A stretch of DNA of 64,000 bases from Acanthopleura granulata. Its lineage: Eukaryota; Mollusca; Polyplacophora; Chitonida; Chitonidae. Shown here piece by piece: positions 13,092-27,340 of the stretch. The position numbers and the translations under genes are program-made. The notes beneath the pieces are model-generated. The model was not told the DNA's origin, did no database searches, and saw only the letters and a program-made list of their open reading frames with translations. The stretch covers positions 37,553,281 through 37,617,280 of the forward strand of contig JABBOT010000080.1 of the NCBI GenBank assembly GCA_016165875.1, given 5' to 3'. Each line of letters begins with the position of its first letter. The stretch's first letter is position 1.

Positions 13092-13325
13092 TTAGCATAT
13101 GTCTATGTTAGATTTCAGCTGCCACCCTGAGCACCATGGGTGCAAAACATCTACATCTTTCTGTAGCTGAATAAAATCACATAAGAGCTGAACAGTTTTG
13201 TATATCACCACGTCTTCCACAAAAACTAAACGTTTAGATGCAGTTACAAAATTAGCAGGTATGCCATTGATATGCAATAAAAACAATGATGGACCCAAAA
13301 TGAATCCCTGAGATGCCACAGATGT
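13092..13325 (-). mobile_element. Non-LTR retrotransposon reverse-transcriptase fragment (dead)
   Basis: The minus-strand frame reads SQGFILGPSLFLLHINGIP, then KRLVFVEDVVIY, then LQKDVDVLHPWCSGWQLK. This matches the reverse-transcriptase block with a 'PQGSVLGPLLF..YIND' start, the catalytic 'FADD' motif and the 'L..W...W.M' follow-up found in CR1/L2/jockey-type LINEs. The catalytic FADD is changed to FVED and the frame ends in a stop shortly afterwards, so this is an inactive fragment of about 75 codons. No endonuclease domain or 3' tail was found next to it. Confidence 0.85.
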
Positions 13326-14285
13326 TGTATACTAAATTGATCAGAATAAATATTATCAGGGCCAGTCTAACACGCCCGTACATCATCAATACCCGTCTTG
13401 CTTTATGTTAATTGGTAGTTCCGAAAATCAAATACACTGATTTGCTTCAAGTTTAAAATTTTAAGTGGATGCCATGAACAGAATATCACCTGTCTTCCCT
13501 CCATCGAAGGAAATCTATTGACTGCGTTTCATATATCTTACCAGCATTATTTACTAAGTATACATGTGTAATATTTCTTAAATATTCCTTGGGGAAGTGG
13601 TTTGAAGGTTGATTTGAAAATGTGTGTTGTGATTATGAACTAGCATTCCCCTTTATGGTTTCCGAAGTGATATATGAATGTCGTACTTGGCCCCCAGATT
13701 TGAATCAACGATATTTGTCAGTGTGTATAGCAGTCAGCACTATTTCCCAAACATGATGAGGTAAAGCAAATTTGCCGTGTTATAGGACAATCGAGAAAAC
13801 CAATAGTTACAAAGCCAGCCCTGTGTTTATTCCCAGTAGTTGCATTAATCAACATTACATTTTTTTGTGTTACAACAAACGGTTTATGTGAACTGTGTGA
13901 CTTTGAAATTAAGGTAGCTCTGAATCTTTTTGAATGCAAATATCTAGTGATGTTTGAAAGAAATCAAATACTTCTAAAGTTCAATTAGACACACGGGTTA
14001 GCTTAAACATAGTTAACATATTATAACAGATAATATATTTCAAAGCCCATAAAACTGACTGCAATCTTATAAGTCAAAGTCTTCAATATGGCTTGAAGCA
14101 TCAATCAAATAAACAAAAAAATGGAGAAATAAACAAGTAAACAAAGCATATCTTAATTGAAACTGCTATAATGCTTGTCAAACTCAACCTTGGTGCTTTC
14201 TTTGTAACCAGCTGTATTAAATTGTCTCAGTGCAGAGCTGAAATGATGAAATGTGTCTAGCTTAACAATTATCCATTGCACGCAG

Positions 14286-17200
14286 AGTACGCATCCGTTC
14301 TGGAGCACACCCAGCAGCGATCCGAGCAGAAGTCGGCCTTGGGCGAAAGGTCTGTGCCCGTCTGGACATCCTGTAGGTGGATGATTGCCTACGTGTGCTT
14401 CGCCGGCTCTGTGGTTACCTTCTCTCTCCAGCAGGATATGAGCATGGCCCTAGTCTGCATGTTCCCGCGAGAAGAACCGCCAACAAACAACACGATGCTG
14501 GAATGGATGGATATCTCCTCTACCCAAAACTACTCCACTAGTCTTCAGGTGATTAATTTATTTACTCTGTTATTTATAAGTGTTTTACGCTGTACTCAAT
14601 AATACTTCTTACTACTTCATACTACTTATACCACGTAGTGGAAGCCAGCCAGAGCTGGGCTTGAATCCACAGCGACCATGCTTCTAGAACGCTAGTCATG
14701 AAGGCCCGAGAAGTTTTCAGGTTAACGCTCTCGCTACGTTATACATAGACCCTGTGCGTCTCTGTGGCTTGACCCTGTCCTTTGCTATTTGCCACAGAGA
14801 CAGTGCTTGACCAACAGAAATCAAGCATATTTTTTCGCTCGAAGTCCACAGCATTTTCTTTCAGCTTCCAAAGGTAGCAAATTCCACACAGTTGTATTGA
14901 TGCATATCTGGTCTAGATTCAGCCGCAAGTACAAGGTCCTGGCTGTCCCGAGTAGGAAGAATTCAGCTCAAGACAGTAACACCGGCGGTATATTTATAAT
15001 CCGCCATTCTCCACTATTACGAAATTAGGATCTCAGAATGCTCCGGCTTGGTACAAGGGAGGCTACTCCGGTGATTTCGCCACTAAGATAATGGCGGACG
15101 CAGCATAATACGATTAGAGGCTGAACGAAAATGCTATGGACTTCGAGCAAAAAACATTCTTCATCGGAGTTGAATGAGCAGTGTCTCTGTGGCAAATAGT
15201 GAAGTACAGGGTCAAGCCACAAAGACGCTCAGGGTTTAGTTATACAAGACATCTACGTAAACTGGGCCAGTAATGCTCTCCTCCTGGGCAAAATGTTAAT
15301 GGTGCGTTGCTATGCGTCGATAACTGACTGCATATGCAAGAATCACAGCACGATCGTTAAAAGTAATCACAAGCTGAAAAAAAGATCTGAAATAAAGCCC
15401 AAAGACCAAAGATAACCATTTGGAGCAATTAATTGTCTCTACTGAAGAACTGAATACCCCCAGTGTCATCCAGAATGGATATATTCATTTGAAATTCTGT
15501 GGAATGCCAAGAGAAAAGTGTCTACAATATTGCAACACTAAAATTTATGATCTATATAAAGTACATGGAACTAAACATTACGTAAAATGAAGGAGTAGAT
15601 TTATTTATTTACTGATTTCATGGTTACTTATCGCCATGCAGAAGGATTTTTCACTTATACGATGGTCGCCATCTACCTGGCCGAAACTACCGAATCTGTG
15701 CCAAGTTATAGACGACATTTCCCACGTTCAACGTGAACAACACATTGGTTGAAGACAAGTGACAGAGCCACATAAGCAGTGAGCGCGGGGAATACAAATT
15801 TGAGCCCGCAAGGCTTTAATTTGCACATGATGTGTTCTAGAGATTGAAAAAGCGGCGCCTTTAGCCATAAGACCATGGCACAGCAGTAGGAGAGAGTTGA
15901 AGAGAACTACTTTTAAACCACAATCAGTCGTGGCGTCGCTTTATACAGTCGTCTTTCAATTAAAAGACGTCATTACGTTGTCTTGTCTCGCTTTATTAAT
16001 CAACTTTATTGAAAGGAAAGGTCGTTAAAACATTATGAACACAGTTCATGAAGGCTAACTTACATTCCAAACATGACGTGATTGCATTCAATTCGGTCGT
16101 CTAAATCTCAAACATTTTTCTGGATATTTTCAGATGGAGTACTTAAAGCTTTTCTACTTGTTTACGTGTTTACTTCAGCTTTAATGTTTCTTTTCATTTA
16201 GACATAAAAGCTGTGGAAGATATTTCCGTTAACTAACAAAGCAGTAGCTAGAAATCTATATTTAATTTCCACCTCCCAGACAGTATTTATGCCTTGGTCG
16301 ATTTCTCTGTGCATTTGTATCTCTTTTGTATCTTGTCAATACCCCAGTCCATGAACTTCTGAAACTTAATGGGATATAACACTTCCTGTGTAATGGCGCC
16401 TCGGGACCAAACCGGAAACATGAGTACTACAAGTTTGTTCACAAAATTCTCTATAGATTTTACAGCTTTGGCTCGAAGTACTTTACGTGGGAAATGTTCC
16501 CCATTGCTGCTTCCAGTTAATCCTGCATGCGGTTTTATCTGCAAAGAAAGGTGTAAACAAAACTCGGGTGGTAGTACACAGCAAGCCCTAAAAACAGCCA
16601 AACATAAAGGGAAATCTTGTCCGCCGAAAATAATTCATTTCTAAGCTGTGTAGTATATTATTCATTCCTGCCGTTGCGAACAAACAACTAAATCTTTGCA
16701 ATATCGCCTACCAATCATTCAGTGATGATTATTTATTCATTGAAACTGATAAAGCAGTGTTTATAGATTGCAAGTAAATGATTTATCGATATGAATAAAC
16801 AAATTATCGATAAATGACTTACCGAAGTCGATAATTTTCCATTAAATGTTAATTTGGCACCTCATATATCCCATCGGAAACTTTAGTAAATAGCGCCTCA
16901 CTTTTGTTTGCTTTGGTTCTCACTACGCATGAAATTAATCACTGACTTCAATCAATAATCTGTACTGATAATTTTCAGATCACATCCCTGGACTGGAGCG
17001 AAGAAACCCAAGGTTTCATTCTGTCAGCTCAGTTTTATGGCGGATTGATATCACCGATAATAGCGGGCTACTTGTCTACTCGTTATGGTGGGAAAGGCGT
17101 TCTGGTGGTTGCCACAACTTGCGCAGTCCTTTCCACGGTCACGACACCTCCCGCAGCCTGGGAGAGTCCCTGGCTGGTCTTCGCGCTCCGCGTTATCCTG

Positions 17201-20200
17201 GGATTTGCTTTAGTAAGCGCACACCGACAACATTTATTGCGGAAAAGAAGATTTTCAGATTCCTTTATCAACATCCATTGTTTCTACGTGAAGATTACAG
17301 CGGCGAAAGACGTTGATGTATACGGCATCATATGCACAATGTCCGTGTATGGATATTTTGTTGCCGAAAACTGAATAATTTGAATTAGGTGTTCCAGTCC
17401 AGAATACTCGCTATGGTTTACCCGCGGACCGGTAAATTTCGGGGATATATTTTGTTGACCTGATCAGGAAATTTCTTTTTCGAGAGCAAATGTTGTCATT
17501 GTGCAAAGCATGGGCTATGTAGCCAATAAAACATTTACGAGGACATTTGGTGATTAGGATATTTTACCATCTATATTCTTACATAATCAGGGATTTGCTC
17601 TATCTATGTGTATATTAATTGTACTACTATAACAGTCATTGTAAAGAGCATCATGGGATTTGGACAAGGACACAAAGAACTAGACTTTGTAATATACACC
17701 AATGTGCCAGTGGTCATCACAATACACGTCCCACAACACTGGCTCTGTGCAAACCATCAAGGAGCGAAGAAAGTATTTAAAAAATAAGGTCGGAGTCACA
17801 TAGCAATTTTTAACGAAATAAAAAAGCAATGTAAAAGTAATCGGTAACCAAATCGTAAACCATGATAAGGTGAAAGTTATTAATTTTCAATCTCAGTTGA
17901 GCTCTCATTGCATTTGTTTATATATCCATCGCAGCGATTTTATTCACAAGGATGAATATAACGCTCCGTGTCCAAGCACTTGTCGAGGCTGGTGGCAAAA
18001 AATCTGAACACTCAGAAGAAGCATTTAAAGAAGACGTTCTTTGACGGCCTTGACACAGAGCTGTAGTCTTTTGGAAGTATAGCGTTAGACAAAAAATCAA
18101 AAAACAATCATCCTTTTCTTACAGATCTGGGCGTGTAACAACGTCTTTTCAGTTTGGACAGCTTGAGCAGGAATTATTGAAAGGGTTTTTTCTTGTTTGC
18201 TTGTTTAATCGAAAACTTCATTTCTACAGGTCAGCTGCAGGAGAATATGTATGAAATATAGGTTCTTGATTTGATCTCTATATCTTATAGTTCAAAATTG
18301 AGTTTTTGTTTTTCTTGTTGATAAGGGTATGTTCAACCCTGCTGTTCAGGCCCTGTTGACGAAGTGGGCTCCGGTGTACGACAGGGCAAAGATGATTGCC
18401 TTCTGCTTTTCCGGTGAGATTTATCAGCGGATTTACCTGGTGAAATTCTCTAATATTCGTGTGGATGACTCGTTTCATGTAAATCTCCAGGGTGGTCATT
18501 TTGGGACTTATTTTACCTAAATGGGGAGAAAATATAAAAATAAAGTATAATAAGCCTCCATGGGAAGAAACTGTATTGGAAAACACCTTTTAGTGTTCAG
18601 GCTTCTTTTTGAACGAATTCATGGAAAATATTAACAGTGTGCGTTGCCCATGACGTCGCATCCATTTTTCTCTGGCTTTAAAACAAGCATCCTCTGTCAG
18701 ATTCGCTTTTCTTGCACACATAAGATGAGCAACGTTCATTAGAATTTTATTCAGACTTCATCATAAGGGTATAGAAAAATTGTGTGGCGTCACTGACGAC
18801 GTACATTGACAATGTTGTCCACCTTTCAATTCATATACTTAACTGTAACGAGGAGAGAAAAGAAAATGTGAAAACAGATTTCTGGTACAGTTTTTTCTCT
18901 TTTCTTCTGATGTTTACATCATTTTCATCATTTCTTGCTCCTCCATAGGCGTTACGATATTTGATATATACTCCTCAGAGTATATGGCTCATTATGTCAC
19001 ATCGTCTGATCACATTCAAGTTGTGCACCAAAGGTTAAATAAACCATTATTTAGCAGGTGTAATAGCTTAATTCAGACTGAAAAGCAACAGTCAACTTCT
19101 AGCTCTGTTTCAACAGTTTACGATGAGCTCTACGAAATAACCCGTGTCTGTTTTCTGCTCCAGGTGCTAACTTAGGTAACATGATATCCTATGCCGTGCC
19201 AGGCCTTCTGTGTGAGATACCGCTGGCTGGGGGTTGGCCTCTCGTCTTCTACATCTTCAGTAAGCTACCTCTGTCAGTCAATCAGTCAGTCAGTTTGTTA
19301 GCCTTAACGCTAACTAGTGCAGCGGTTTCTCTGTTATACCTATAGTTGAGTTTATAAAAACGCACATCAGAGGCATGCACATAATAACCTTAAAATGGTA
19401 CTTGTGATACCCACACTTTCTCCTAAGAAATTAACCACTTAATTTAATCACACATGAATTAAACTTCACAAGAAACTCCAACGCACCCGTGTAAGGTGGA
19501 TGAATCAATCTAAACCAAGCAAAATGTGTCAGTTGAAATATCCTAAACTTAAGGTGAAATACATAGTACATTAAAATTCTTCGACATATTAAGAGCTCAG
19601 TGGCAGTTAAACTCAGTAAGAAGATTACACATTTTTTTCAACATGAAATAGTCACATGACGGCTCATATCTGGTCATTACAAGGCTTATACGAAACTTTT
19701 GGGTAGCCATTCTGTTTCACATATGCTGATCCAGCTATGAAAGAAGCTATGTACTCACCACCTTGCTTAGCTCAGTATATTAACTATAACTGACTAAAGT
19801 AGTGTTATTTGCACCACATCAGTGAAGGTCTACCCCATTAAAAGATATTGAAGTTGGAAGACCTTGTGTTGTTTCAGGTGGGGTAGGATCGCTCTGGATT
19901 CTCTGGATTCTACTTTGTGTCTTCGACTCGCCCGATAAGCACCCGAGAATTTCGGAGATTGAGCGCCATTACATACTCTCCGGTATGACATGGTCTCACA
20001 AAAAAGAGGTATATGTATACGTATTTGACAATGACAAAAATAGTGCTTCGTGTAGTATGGATTGAATTAAGTAAGCGTGATTAGAAAATGATTTCAAATG
20101 AATGGAATGGAATGGAATGGAATATAACTATTTGGCGTATGAAAAGCCCGTAGAGAGGGATTTCAAATGATGACTCGTAGGCCTAATATAGATGGCTATC

Positions 20201-23200
20201 ACCAATCACGAAGGCCCCAAAAGCAGTGAGATCGGAGGAATGGACAAAAGAAACCACCACCCACCACCCATTCCCATATAAGCCCCCTCTGCCCCAGCTC
20301 AATTCTATGTCAGGCTTAAGAATACATAGTTTTATAGCGTACTGCAACTGCATATATATTTACTGGACTTCCAGTTAGGACAGAGACAATGGCATTGTCA
20401 TGAAAGTGAAGAACGTTTTCATCAGCTTTACCAGACACCATTTGGTTATCTTTTTTATGTTTATATTGTTTAGATGCGACGGTTACCGTGGAAACACATG
20501 ATAAGATCACTTCCACTTTGGGCTTGCATCGTGGGTCAGTTTGTGAACATCTTCTGTCAGCTCGTCCAGCAAATTAACGTTCCTATGTACATGAGAGATG
20601 TCCTGCGTTTCTCGGTGGAGCAGGTTTGTAACGCGCATGACCAGAATCGTCCACGAAAACGTTTGCTTCAATTGCTTTATACCATGCAGAATCAGGCAAA
20701 CTTGACTCCATAAAGAAAGGTAAAAACTTAGTACAGAAAAATTTGACATAAATTTGCATTGCCTTATCATAAACCGATCAAAAAGAAAATGTTCCACTAA
20801 AATCGGGCATTATTTTCAACTTTGGTCACAGACCATGAGAAACCTAAACATTTCCAAACTTTTCTTTTATCAACTCGGTGAAGTTAGCACCAGATTACAA
20901 CACAATATTCAACACTGTATTCGCCAAAATGCAGTTTTGTGCAAACTTCACCCAGCTTCCTTTAGGTGGTTTACTTCCTTCCCAGGTCTACATTGATAGA
21001 AAACACTTCAATACATTAGCTTCAAAGCTAACTCTGAAGATTATTACGAGTAGGCCCAAAGTTTGAAGAATGTAACGTACAAGAATTCTGCTGTACGGAG
21101 TCTACTTTTGGATTGCACGATTTACACACAATTCACGTTAAACATCTGCATATTTTATGAAATAGTGTAAGGCCTGGTTGACTATTTGGTGGGCCTATTG
21201 TGTTCATTGTTCACAGAACGGCCTTCTATCTACATTGCCCGCCCTTGGACGATTGGTCGGCTCCATTTTGTGCGGATTTGTGTCCGATATGTTTATAAGG
21301 AAGAAATACCTGTCAGTGTCAGCTACCAGAAAGATGTTCTTCTTCATAGGTACGGACGAGAGTACACAGGTTAATCTCACGTACTTTCGATTCAAATAAG
21401 GGCACGTGCACGTGCTTTGGTTTTCACGTTTGTTTTAGGGTTATTAAACCAAGGGTTCCGTATCTCTTTCTCCCAGGGAAAACATCGTGTTGTAAAACAA
21501 AGATCACTTGTGAGAGAAGCGCAAGCGTAGTTTTAAACGAGTTAAATCCTGTATTAACAAACCTAATGCACCTCTGTGTTTGTTTATAACTGCCTTATGT
21601 ACAATCCAGTTCAAGTACATTAGTCGATCTTTAAGTTATTTAATTATCGTGCAGTGGATTGGCAAACAGATGGTCAACTCAATGGATTATTCTCTTCAGC
21701 CGATAATTAAAACTCAAGATATTGCCGACGTGGATCATCATTCTTTCAATGGATTTTCCATCAAAGTATCAGGCAATCAGCAACGCCTCCACGAATACAT
21801 GATATAATATTTCCGTAAATGAAGTGATTTCATTACTCATAAGTCTGTTCATCCTTTCGTCCCACAAACCCTTCTGCAATCCTGAAATCAGTAATAGAAC
21901 AAATCAGTCAATCACTGCACCATGTTCACCCTTTGATGAACTGTGTATGTCTCGGCAGGGTTTGTAATGCCTGGCGGGGCGTTGTTTGGTCTGGGCTACT
22001 TGCCTAGTGACCAGCGCCTGTACGCCGTGGTTCTTCTTGTCATTGCTGGTACCACCTCCTCCGCCGGGATGCTCACTATCCGGGTTAATCTCACCGACAT
22101 AGGTCCAAGGTTAGTCCGTAATTGTTTGTTTATTCGAGTGTGGGTTAAATTAATGCTAGTTGCCCTTATACTCCGGATCGAAGATCGGTCAGTAGGTAAT
22201 CACCTCAGTGGAGAACACCTTATTCTCTAAATACGACTATTACAAATTTGCACATCCATTATGACATGTGTATCGGCATACTCATATCTTTGCAGATGTA
22301 TTACACAAATCACGCAAGTTGTGTACTGCTCGTGCACAAAGTTATATGGATGTGCATTTTTTAGACTGCACTGTGTACCACTATTACCAGTTATTACAGA
22401 GAATACGGCTTTATGACGGCGTTAGCATTTTCATTATTCTCAGTCCAAATGCTTCTCAACATGTAAGCTTTAGTTTTATGTAAGAAAATAAAGTATTGAC
22501 CCATGCATTTTTTTTTCAATTATGCCAATACAAATAAATCGGTAAATGTAGACAATTCTGAAGCGAATATACCGGCTGTGAAAAATTTGCCAAGAAATTT
22601 CGTCAGTACCAACTCAAATATAAACCATGGATGATACAAACCAAGTAAATGCCGTGTTTCAGACACGCCAGTATATTGCTGGGGGTCCTGATGACAGTGA
22701 CGGGTCTCGTGGGTATGATTACACCAGTACTTGTCACCGTGCTCACAACACAGGTATGGTAGGGGATTTAGGAGGTTGATTAGGTGAATGAAAGGGTATT
22801 TGAGTGAAAAGAAGAAATGGACGGGAGGAGTAATGAAGGAAAAAGCCAATCAAATTGGTGAATTTCTAAAATAACGCCATACTTTCTTAATATTCCCTGA
22901 GTAGTATAACCTGGAGGGCATTGGTCTCAGGTTAAGGTTTATCAGGGGTCAGGATTGAAAGCAGATTGCGTTTGAGAACTGATTGGGATTGTTCACAAAT
23001 TGAGACTCAGAACTGACTGGGCATGAAAAGTGGTCAGCATTGTTCACAAATTGGGATTGAGAGCGGACCAGAACTGATGCGACCTCAGGATTTATCCTAG
23101 TATTGATTTAATTTATTTGTTTCATGGGTTGATGTTAAAGGCAGTGCTCCAGAAATTTTCTCTCAGGACTACATATTACAGCGGTCAGGTTTATTGGTGG

Positions 23201-23890
23201 AGTGTCCTAGAGTGTCAGGTACCTGACAAACTATCTCGGGTTTTAATGACGAGCTGGTCGTGGATCGCGGTTGAGACCGGATTGGAATTAACAAGAGATT
23301 GCTTGGTATTGAACATGGAATGGGGCAACAACGAATTGGCGTTGATCATGGAATATGATTGCCAACAGATTGAAATTTACCACGAATGGGACCATCAAGG
23401 GGTTCGGATTGATTACGGAATAGGACTGACAACGGGCGGCGTCGACCATGCAAGGCTCCATAAGCAATGTTGAGTGGGGGGATATACAGGTTACACATGC
23501 GCATTTCGAGCAAATGGGTCCAAGATTTAAAAAATATCAAGCGATTGAACGGCCGGATGTTAACAAAAAGAATATTTAATCACATATCTGTTTTCATTTA
23601 TGCGACAGGGAACACAAGAAGAGTGGAGAATCGTGTTTTTTATCTGCACTGGATTGTATATTTTTGGTACAATGGTGTTTATGCTGTTCGGTTCCTCTGA
23701 CGAACAATGGTGGTCTTCTGAGGCCGAGGACAGTGTCGCGCTGTTGGGAGAACAGGCCAGAGGCAAGCACTTCCGGAATGGCTATGTGGTGACCAATCAG
23801 CTAATCGTACCAGACCCTGGGTCAAACTCACGACGTTCTCTCGAGGACGGTCAGCCAAAGGGACAGACGTTTTTGGAATCCATTTCATAA
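14286..23890 (+). CDS. SLC17-family anion/phosphate-type transporter, first exon missing
   Basis: Ten in-phase exons give about 538 residues: 14286-14548, 16979-17212, 18326-18413, 19164-19259, 19878-20008, 20474-20623, 21217-21349, 21959-22109, 22663-22753 and 23609-23890 (stop TAA). Introns are GT-AG with phases 0,1,1,2,0,0,1,2,0 in order. The sequence follows the SLC17 (sialin/vesicular glutamate/Na-phosphate) major-facilitator plan. TM1 is near VCFAGSVVTFSLQQDMSMAL. A lumenal loop carries two N-glycosylation sequons (NNT, NYS). The A-motif-like loop reads GYLSTRYGGKG, and the TM4 region reads RVILGFALGMFNPA. The 7-8 region has the family-typical NGLLSTLPALGRLVGS and VSATRK. The tail (SSDEQWW onward) is hydrophilic and cytosolic. 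Family members move organic anions or phosphate with H+ or Na+ across vesicle or plasma membranes; the substrate here cannot be read. The start Met must be on an upstream exon I could not find, since exon 1 opens after 'TTGCACGCAG' in phase 2. Introns contain a foldback element and simple repeats. Confidence 0.94.
14748..15237. mobile_element. Foldback/MITE-like element, family F, copy 1
   Basis: The left end is 'CCCTGTGCGTCTCTGTGGCT' then TGACCCTGT...TATTTGCCACAGAGACA. The right end is the inverted counterpart: 'TGTCTCTGTGGCAAATAGT' then 'ACAGGGTCAAGCCACAAAGA' and CGCTCAGGG. The inner flanks also mirror each other ('TTTTTCGCTCGAAGTCCA' versus 'TGGACTTCGAGCAAAAAA'). Two more copies are at 44246-44494 and 53747-54352. 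No coding capacity, so it would need a transposase supplied elsewhere. It lies in the first visible intron of the SLC17 gene. Confidence 0.85.
20097..20125. repeat. (GGAAT)n microsatellite
   Basis: About five repeats of GGAAT/TGGAA in the SLC17 intron between the exons ending at 20008 and starting at 20474. Confidence 0.85.
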
Positions 23891-25150
23891 TTTTTCTCAA
23901 AATATATGTGCTGTTTCTAAATACCATGGAAGCCTCTGTTCTTAGTTAAGTAGCCTATAATTAGTTGTAGCAATCTAGGCGTTCTTTGGAAGACGTTTGT
24001 TGTGGTTATACCTAGTATACATGACTTAAAGTGTACGCGTAGCCATTTGGACTCCAGTGAGAAGGGGTGACTTAGATACTCACAACTAGAGTTCATTAAT
24101 TCATTATTACACGGGGTTAATTACACATTCGTGAATGCTTTAGTTGATTGCCACAAAAAGATCGGCCCCACAAGGTGCACAAAGCTAATAAGGAAGCCTT
24201 ACAAGCGACATTGAGGAGCCAAAGCTACAACTATACCGGAGGAGTGAAGGAGCATAACAGGTAGCAACAACACTAATTAAATGTGTTGACATCGCAACGT
24301 CTGGGTTTCCAGATTTTTATACCCCAGCGTTGCGGGAAACTGTGTTAACGTGCAACTATAGTAGTGATGCAGAGAAGGGCGAAGCTTGTCGCAGTAGGTT
24401 AATCTTTCAATTCTTATTATTTAAATATTTGTCCAACAAGATAAGACTTTTAAAGGAATATAGGAGAACTATAGAGATTATTTATAGAGTGAAGGAATCA
24501 ATGACTCCTGTTTGGCGACTCCGCCTTAGAGCTATTTCGGCAATATTGCGGCTATGTACATAGTTCATACCAAGGGGGAGTAAATGAATGTAACCATTAT
24601 CGAAGTAATAATGATAAAATCCGAAATGAAACAAAAATGCACAGATATTTTTTTAAAACCACCTAAAATACATCAATCAGGTAAAATTTGAAAACCATAC
24701 CCTGCTAATATAGTAAACTGGTGGAAAGCTATATTCCAAAGCCCTCAAGTCCGAATGCCTAGCGTAGACATGACCTTAAACAGAGTAGATGTTACAAGTG
24801 AGTAATGAAAATATTTCTAGAAATTTTTCCAACAGAACTGTTCAAATTTTTCGTTGAAAATAACGCTTAGTAAATTTTATTCAGAAATCCATTCGATAAC
24901 ACAGCTAGACACTGACAAAGATAGTATGAATTGTATATTTCGGTTAGATTGCAGATTTACGAGCAAAAATGTGGTTATGTGGAAATTAGGTGTAGCAGTG
25001 GTTGCCTATAAGCAGAATATGCTTTATAATCACCCATATTCTGATTGGGACATTGTGTCGACCCTCTCAGTTATGGCATAATTACAGTCGAAGGCTCCAG
25101 GACATAGAGTGGAAATTTAAAACACGATGCTTATCATTTATGTGTATCAA
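23891..25150. other. 3' flank of SLC17 gene, gene-free
   Basis: Presumed 3' untranslated and intergenic sequence. No canonical AATAAA was seen close to the stop codon at 23888-23890. Open frames of up to 77 codons have no recognisable domain. Confidence 0.4.
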
Positions 25151-25154
25151 AAAA

Positions 25155-25415
25155 AGAGTCTCCGTGATCGAGTGGTCAGTGTGCTGATGTGAATCACTGA
25201 CTCGCAAGCCTCTCGCCAGTGCCTTTGCCGTGAGCCGTGAGGCGTGAGCTCAGACTGCCAACAACCTATGGATTTCTGCCAACAACCCATGGATGCTCGT
25301 TAGTACCCACCGGAGTCTGCATGACCGATTTCTTCTCACCATAATGCTGGCGACCGTAGTATAAGTGAAATATTCTTGAGCACGGCGTCAAACACCAATC
25401 AAATAAAAAAAAAAT
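25155..25415 (+). mobile_element. SINE-B copy, rearranged
   Basis: The head is tRNA-like ('CTCCGTGATCGAGTGGTCAG'). The body carries 'CTCACCATAATGCTGGCGAC' and the 3' end has 'AGTGAAATATTCTTGAGCAC', then 'GGCGTCAAACACCAATCAAA' and an A-rich tail. The middle is altered by short internal duplications ('CAACAACCTATGGATTTCTG' / 'CAACAACCCATGGATGCTC'). Same family as the full-length copy at 55196-55462. Confidence 0.8.
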
Positions 25416-25707
25416 AACAGACGGGGAGACTAGGTGTGAACTTGCGGGACACCGGAAGATTTTTTTCTGTTTTGGATAGTTTATCATGTTGGCCTATTAT
25501 CATGATATACGGATATATTCGGATATACGAATATAGACATGGTTATCAATTCTACGAAGTGTCGCCAAAGATATACTGCGCCATATGTGAAGATTTCCGT
25601 ACAGAGAAGCGTTAAACTACAACCAAATAGAAATTAATTTCTTATTTTATTTTACCACAATTATACGTTATCACACAGCACAGCGACAGCTAAAACAGTT
25701 GAGTGGC

Positions 25708-25735
25708 ACGCTCTTTTTTTTTTTTTTTTTTTTTT
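25708..25735. repeat. Poly(T) tract
   Basis: An uninterrupted run of about 25 T follows 'CACGCTC'. It could be the A-tail of a minus-strand retro-insertion, but no recognisable body adjoins it. Confidence 0.6.
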
Positions 25736-25739
25736 CACG

Positions 25740-27330
25740 CATCATAAGGACATATTGTTTAAGTCCAAACATTTCAGCAACACAGCAGTGGTGAGTTTTC
25801 GCTCTCATTCGGCTTTGGATTGAACAAACACGTCACGACTGTATAGGACAAACCCAGTTTAGTCGCGTCCTCGCTTAGCATATACAAGAACATCTTGGAC
25901 CCGATCCTGTCTAGTCGGGTTACGTTAATCTCTGGTGTGCGCCGAGTTTAAGGTACGCATGTTTCTCACCGCACAAAGCTTTACCATTGGAATACTAGCA
26001 AACCGCCAGTTGGCTTTTGTGTGGTAGTGTGAGGCATCACGAAATGCCACAGCCTGCCTGACGCCAAACGCACAACACAAACCCTAAAGGAAACTCTCAG
26101 ATCAAGAAAAACTGACTGACTTCAACTATGCAATGAAACCCCAGAAGGAAACCAGTTCATTAAGCCGCGAATCACAACAACTGTCAACGAAACCCTTACA
26201 CGAATTGACTGACCCAGTATAAACAATGCGGTCGCATTATAAAAATGTCAACATTGGTTAATGTTGCATCAGGGTTCATGTTGCTTAAGAGATACGGGTC
26301 GTTCATGACAAACTGTTATTCAGACCGCGTAAAAATAACAACTCAGTTTCAAAGAATAAAATGTCTTTGTACTGAAAATGTGTATATTGTATAAAGATGT
26401 GAACAACTACTGAGTGTAAAAATACACGAACAAAACAAAAATATATTCAAAATAATAAAATCATAGCCAATTTTTCACTGGTGTTGTCCCCTGTACCACA
26501 CAGCCAAGTATTTACACACATCCAATATTTCCAAAACATCTTCATAAAACATTAGTCCTGTAGTATATGACAGGTAAACTAAATGCCTAAATGTCCTACA
26601 CGATGTTAATTCTTTGTTTCAGATCATAAACTCTGCTCTAAAATAGCAGGTCGCCTCTTTCATACTTCCAGACTTTCCATGATAGAGTTTACATAACAAA
26701 TCCAATGTATATTGTATTTGTAGTATGATAATAAATGGCGTGTTCTGTATGCCGCTGTCGCTGCTGCTCAGTTGGAATTTCAGGTAAAGGTTTCTTACTG
26801 TTCTCTTTATGTACAATCACAAAATCACTAATATCATTCACCCACCTTCCATCTTGACTTTAAACCTAAGGTAAAAAAAACAATCAAAACATCCATAACG
26901 TTGTCGGATCGTCCCTTACCCAGGTAGTTTTCCTCTAAGGAGAGAAATATTGCAAAAATAATGTGACTTAAGGCAAATGCCGTCATGAAACATAAATATG
27001 TAATAGGAAAAAGGAGAATGAGCTATGGTGTGGGACAGGTGAGGAGAATAACATAGTTTATCCATAAATGAGCCGAACGATAGATGCCAGGTCACTGGTA
27101 ACACCGTCACGTACCCTATTAACTATATGACCTACCTAAGGATCCTAGCACGTGGATTACGCATGCACAGAAGCTGAAGTCAGCAGAACACATCATTGGT
27201 ATTGCATACAAAATGCATTATTAGGATAAAAGCACGCGCTAACACTCTCATTCCTGAATTAAATTCGTCTTGATAACTGTTCTTTCATTTTACAATATTT
27301 GGTGCTTCTTTGGTAATACGGTTCTTTGGA
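25740..27330. other. Gene-free stretch between convergent genes
   Basis: Lies between the 3' ends of the plus-strand SLC17 gene and the minus-strand coiled-coil gene. No exon or known repeat family was recognised. Near 27450-27535 an imperfect direct repeat ('CACTTAGCTAAGTATTTCCT' / 'CACTTAGCTAAGTGCTACTT') contains a short palindrome. Confidence 0.4.
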
Positions 27331-27334
27331 GAGA

Positions 27335-27340
27335 TTTATT
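27335..27340 (-). terminator. Candidate polyadenylation signal for the coiled-coil gene
   Basis: TTTATT on the plus strand reads AATAAA on the minus strand, about 345 bp past the stop codon at 27685-27687. It is a canonical hexamer, but such hexamers are common in AT-rich DNA. Confidence 0.35.

Noticed and set aside
23117..23473. 118-codon frame on the plus strand inside the SLC17 gene
   Set aside because: It sits in the last intron in a region of degenerate direct repeats (GGATTGAGAACTGA-like). No domain, and not in phase with the flanking exons.
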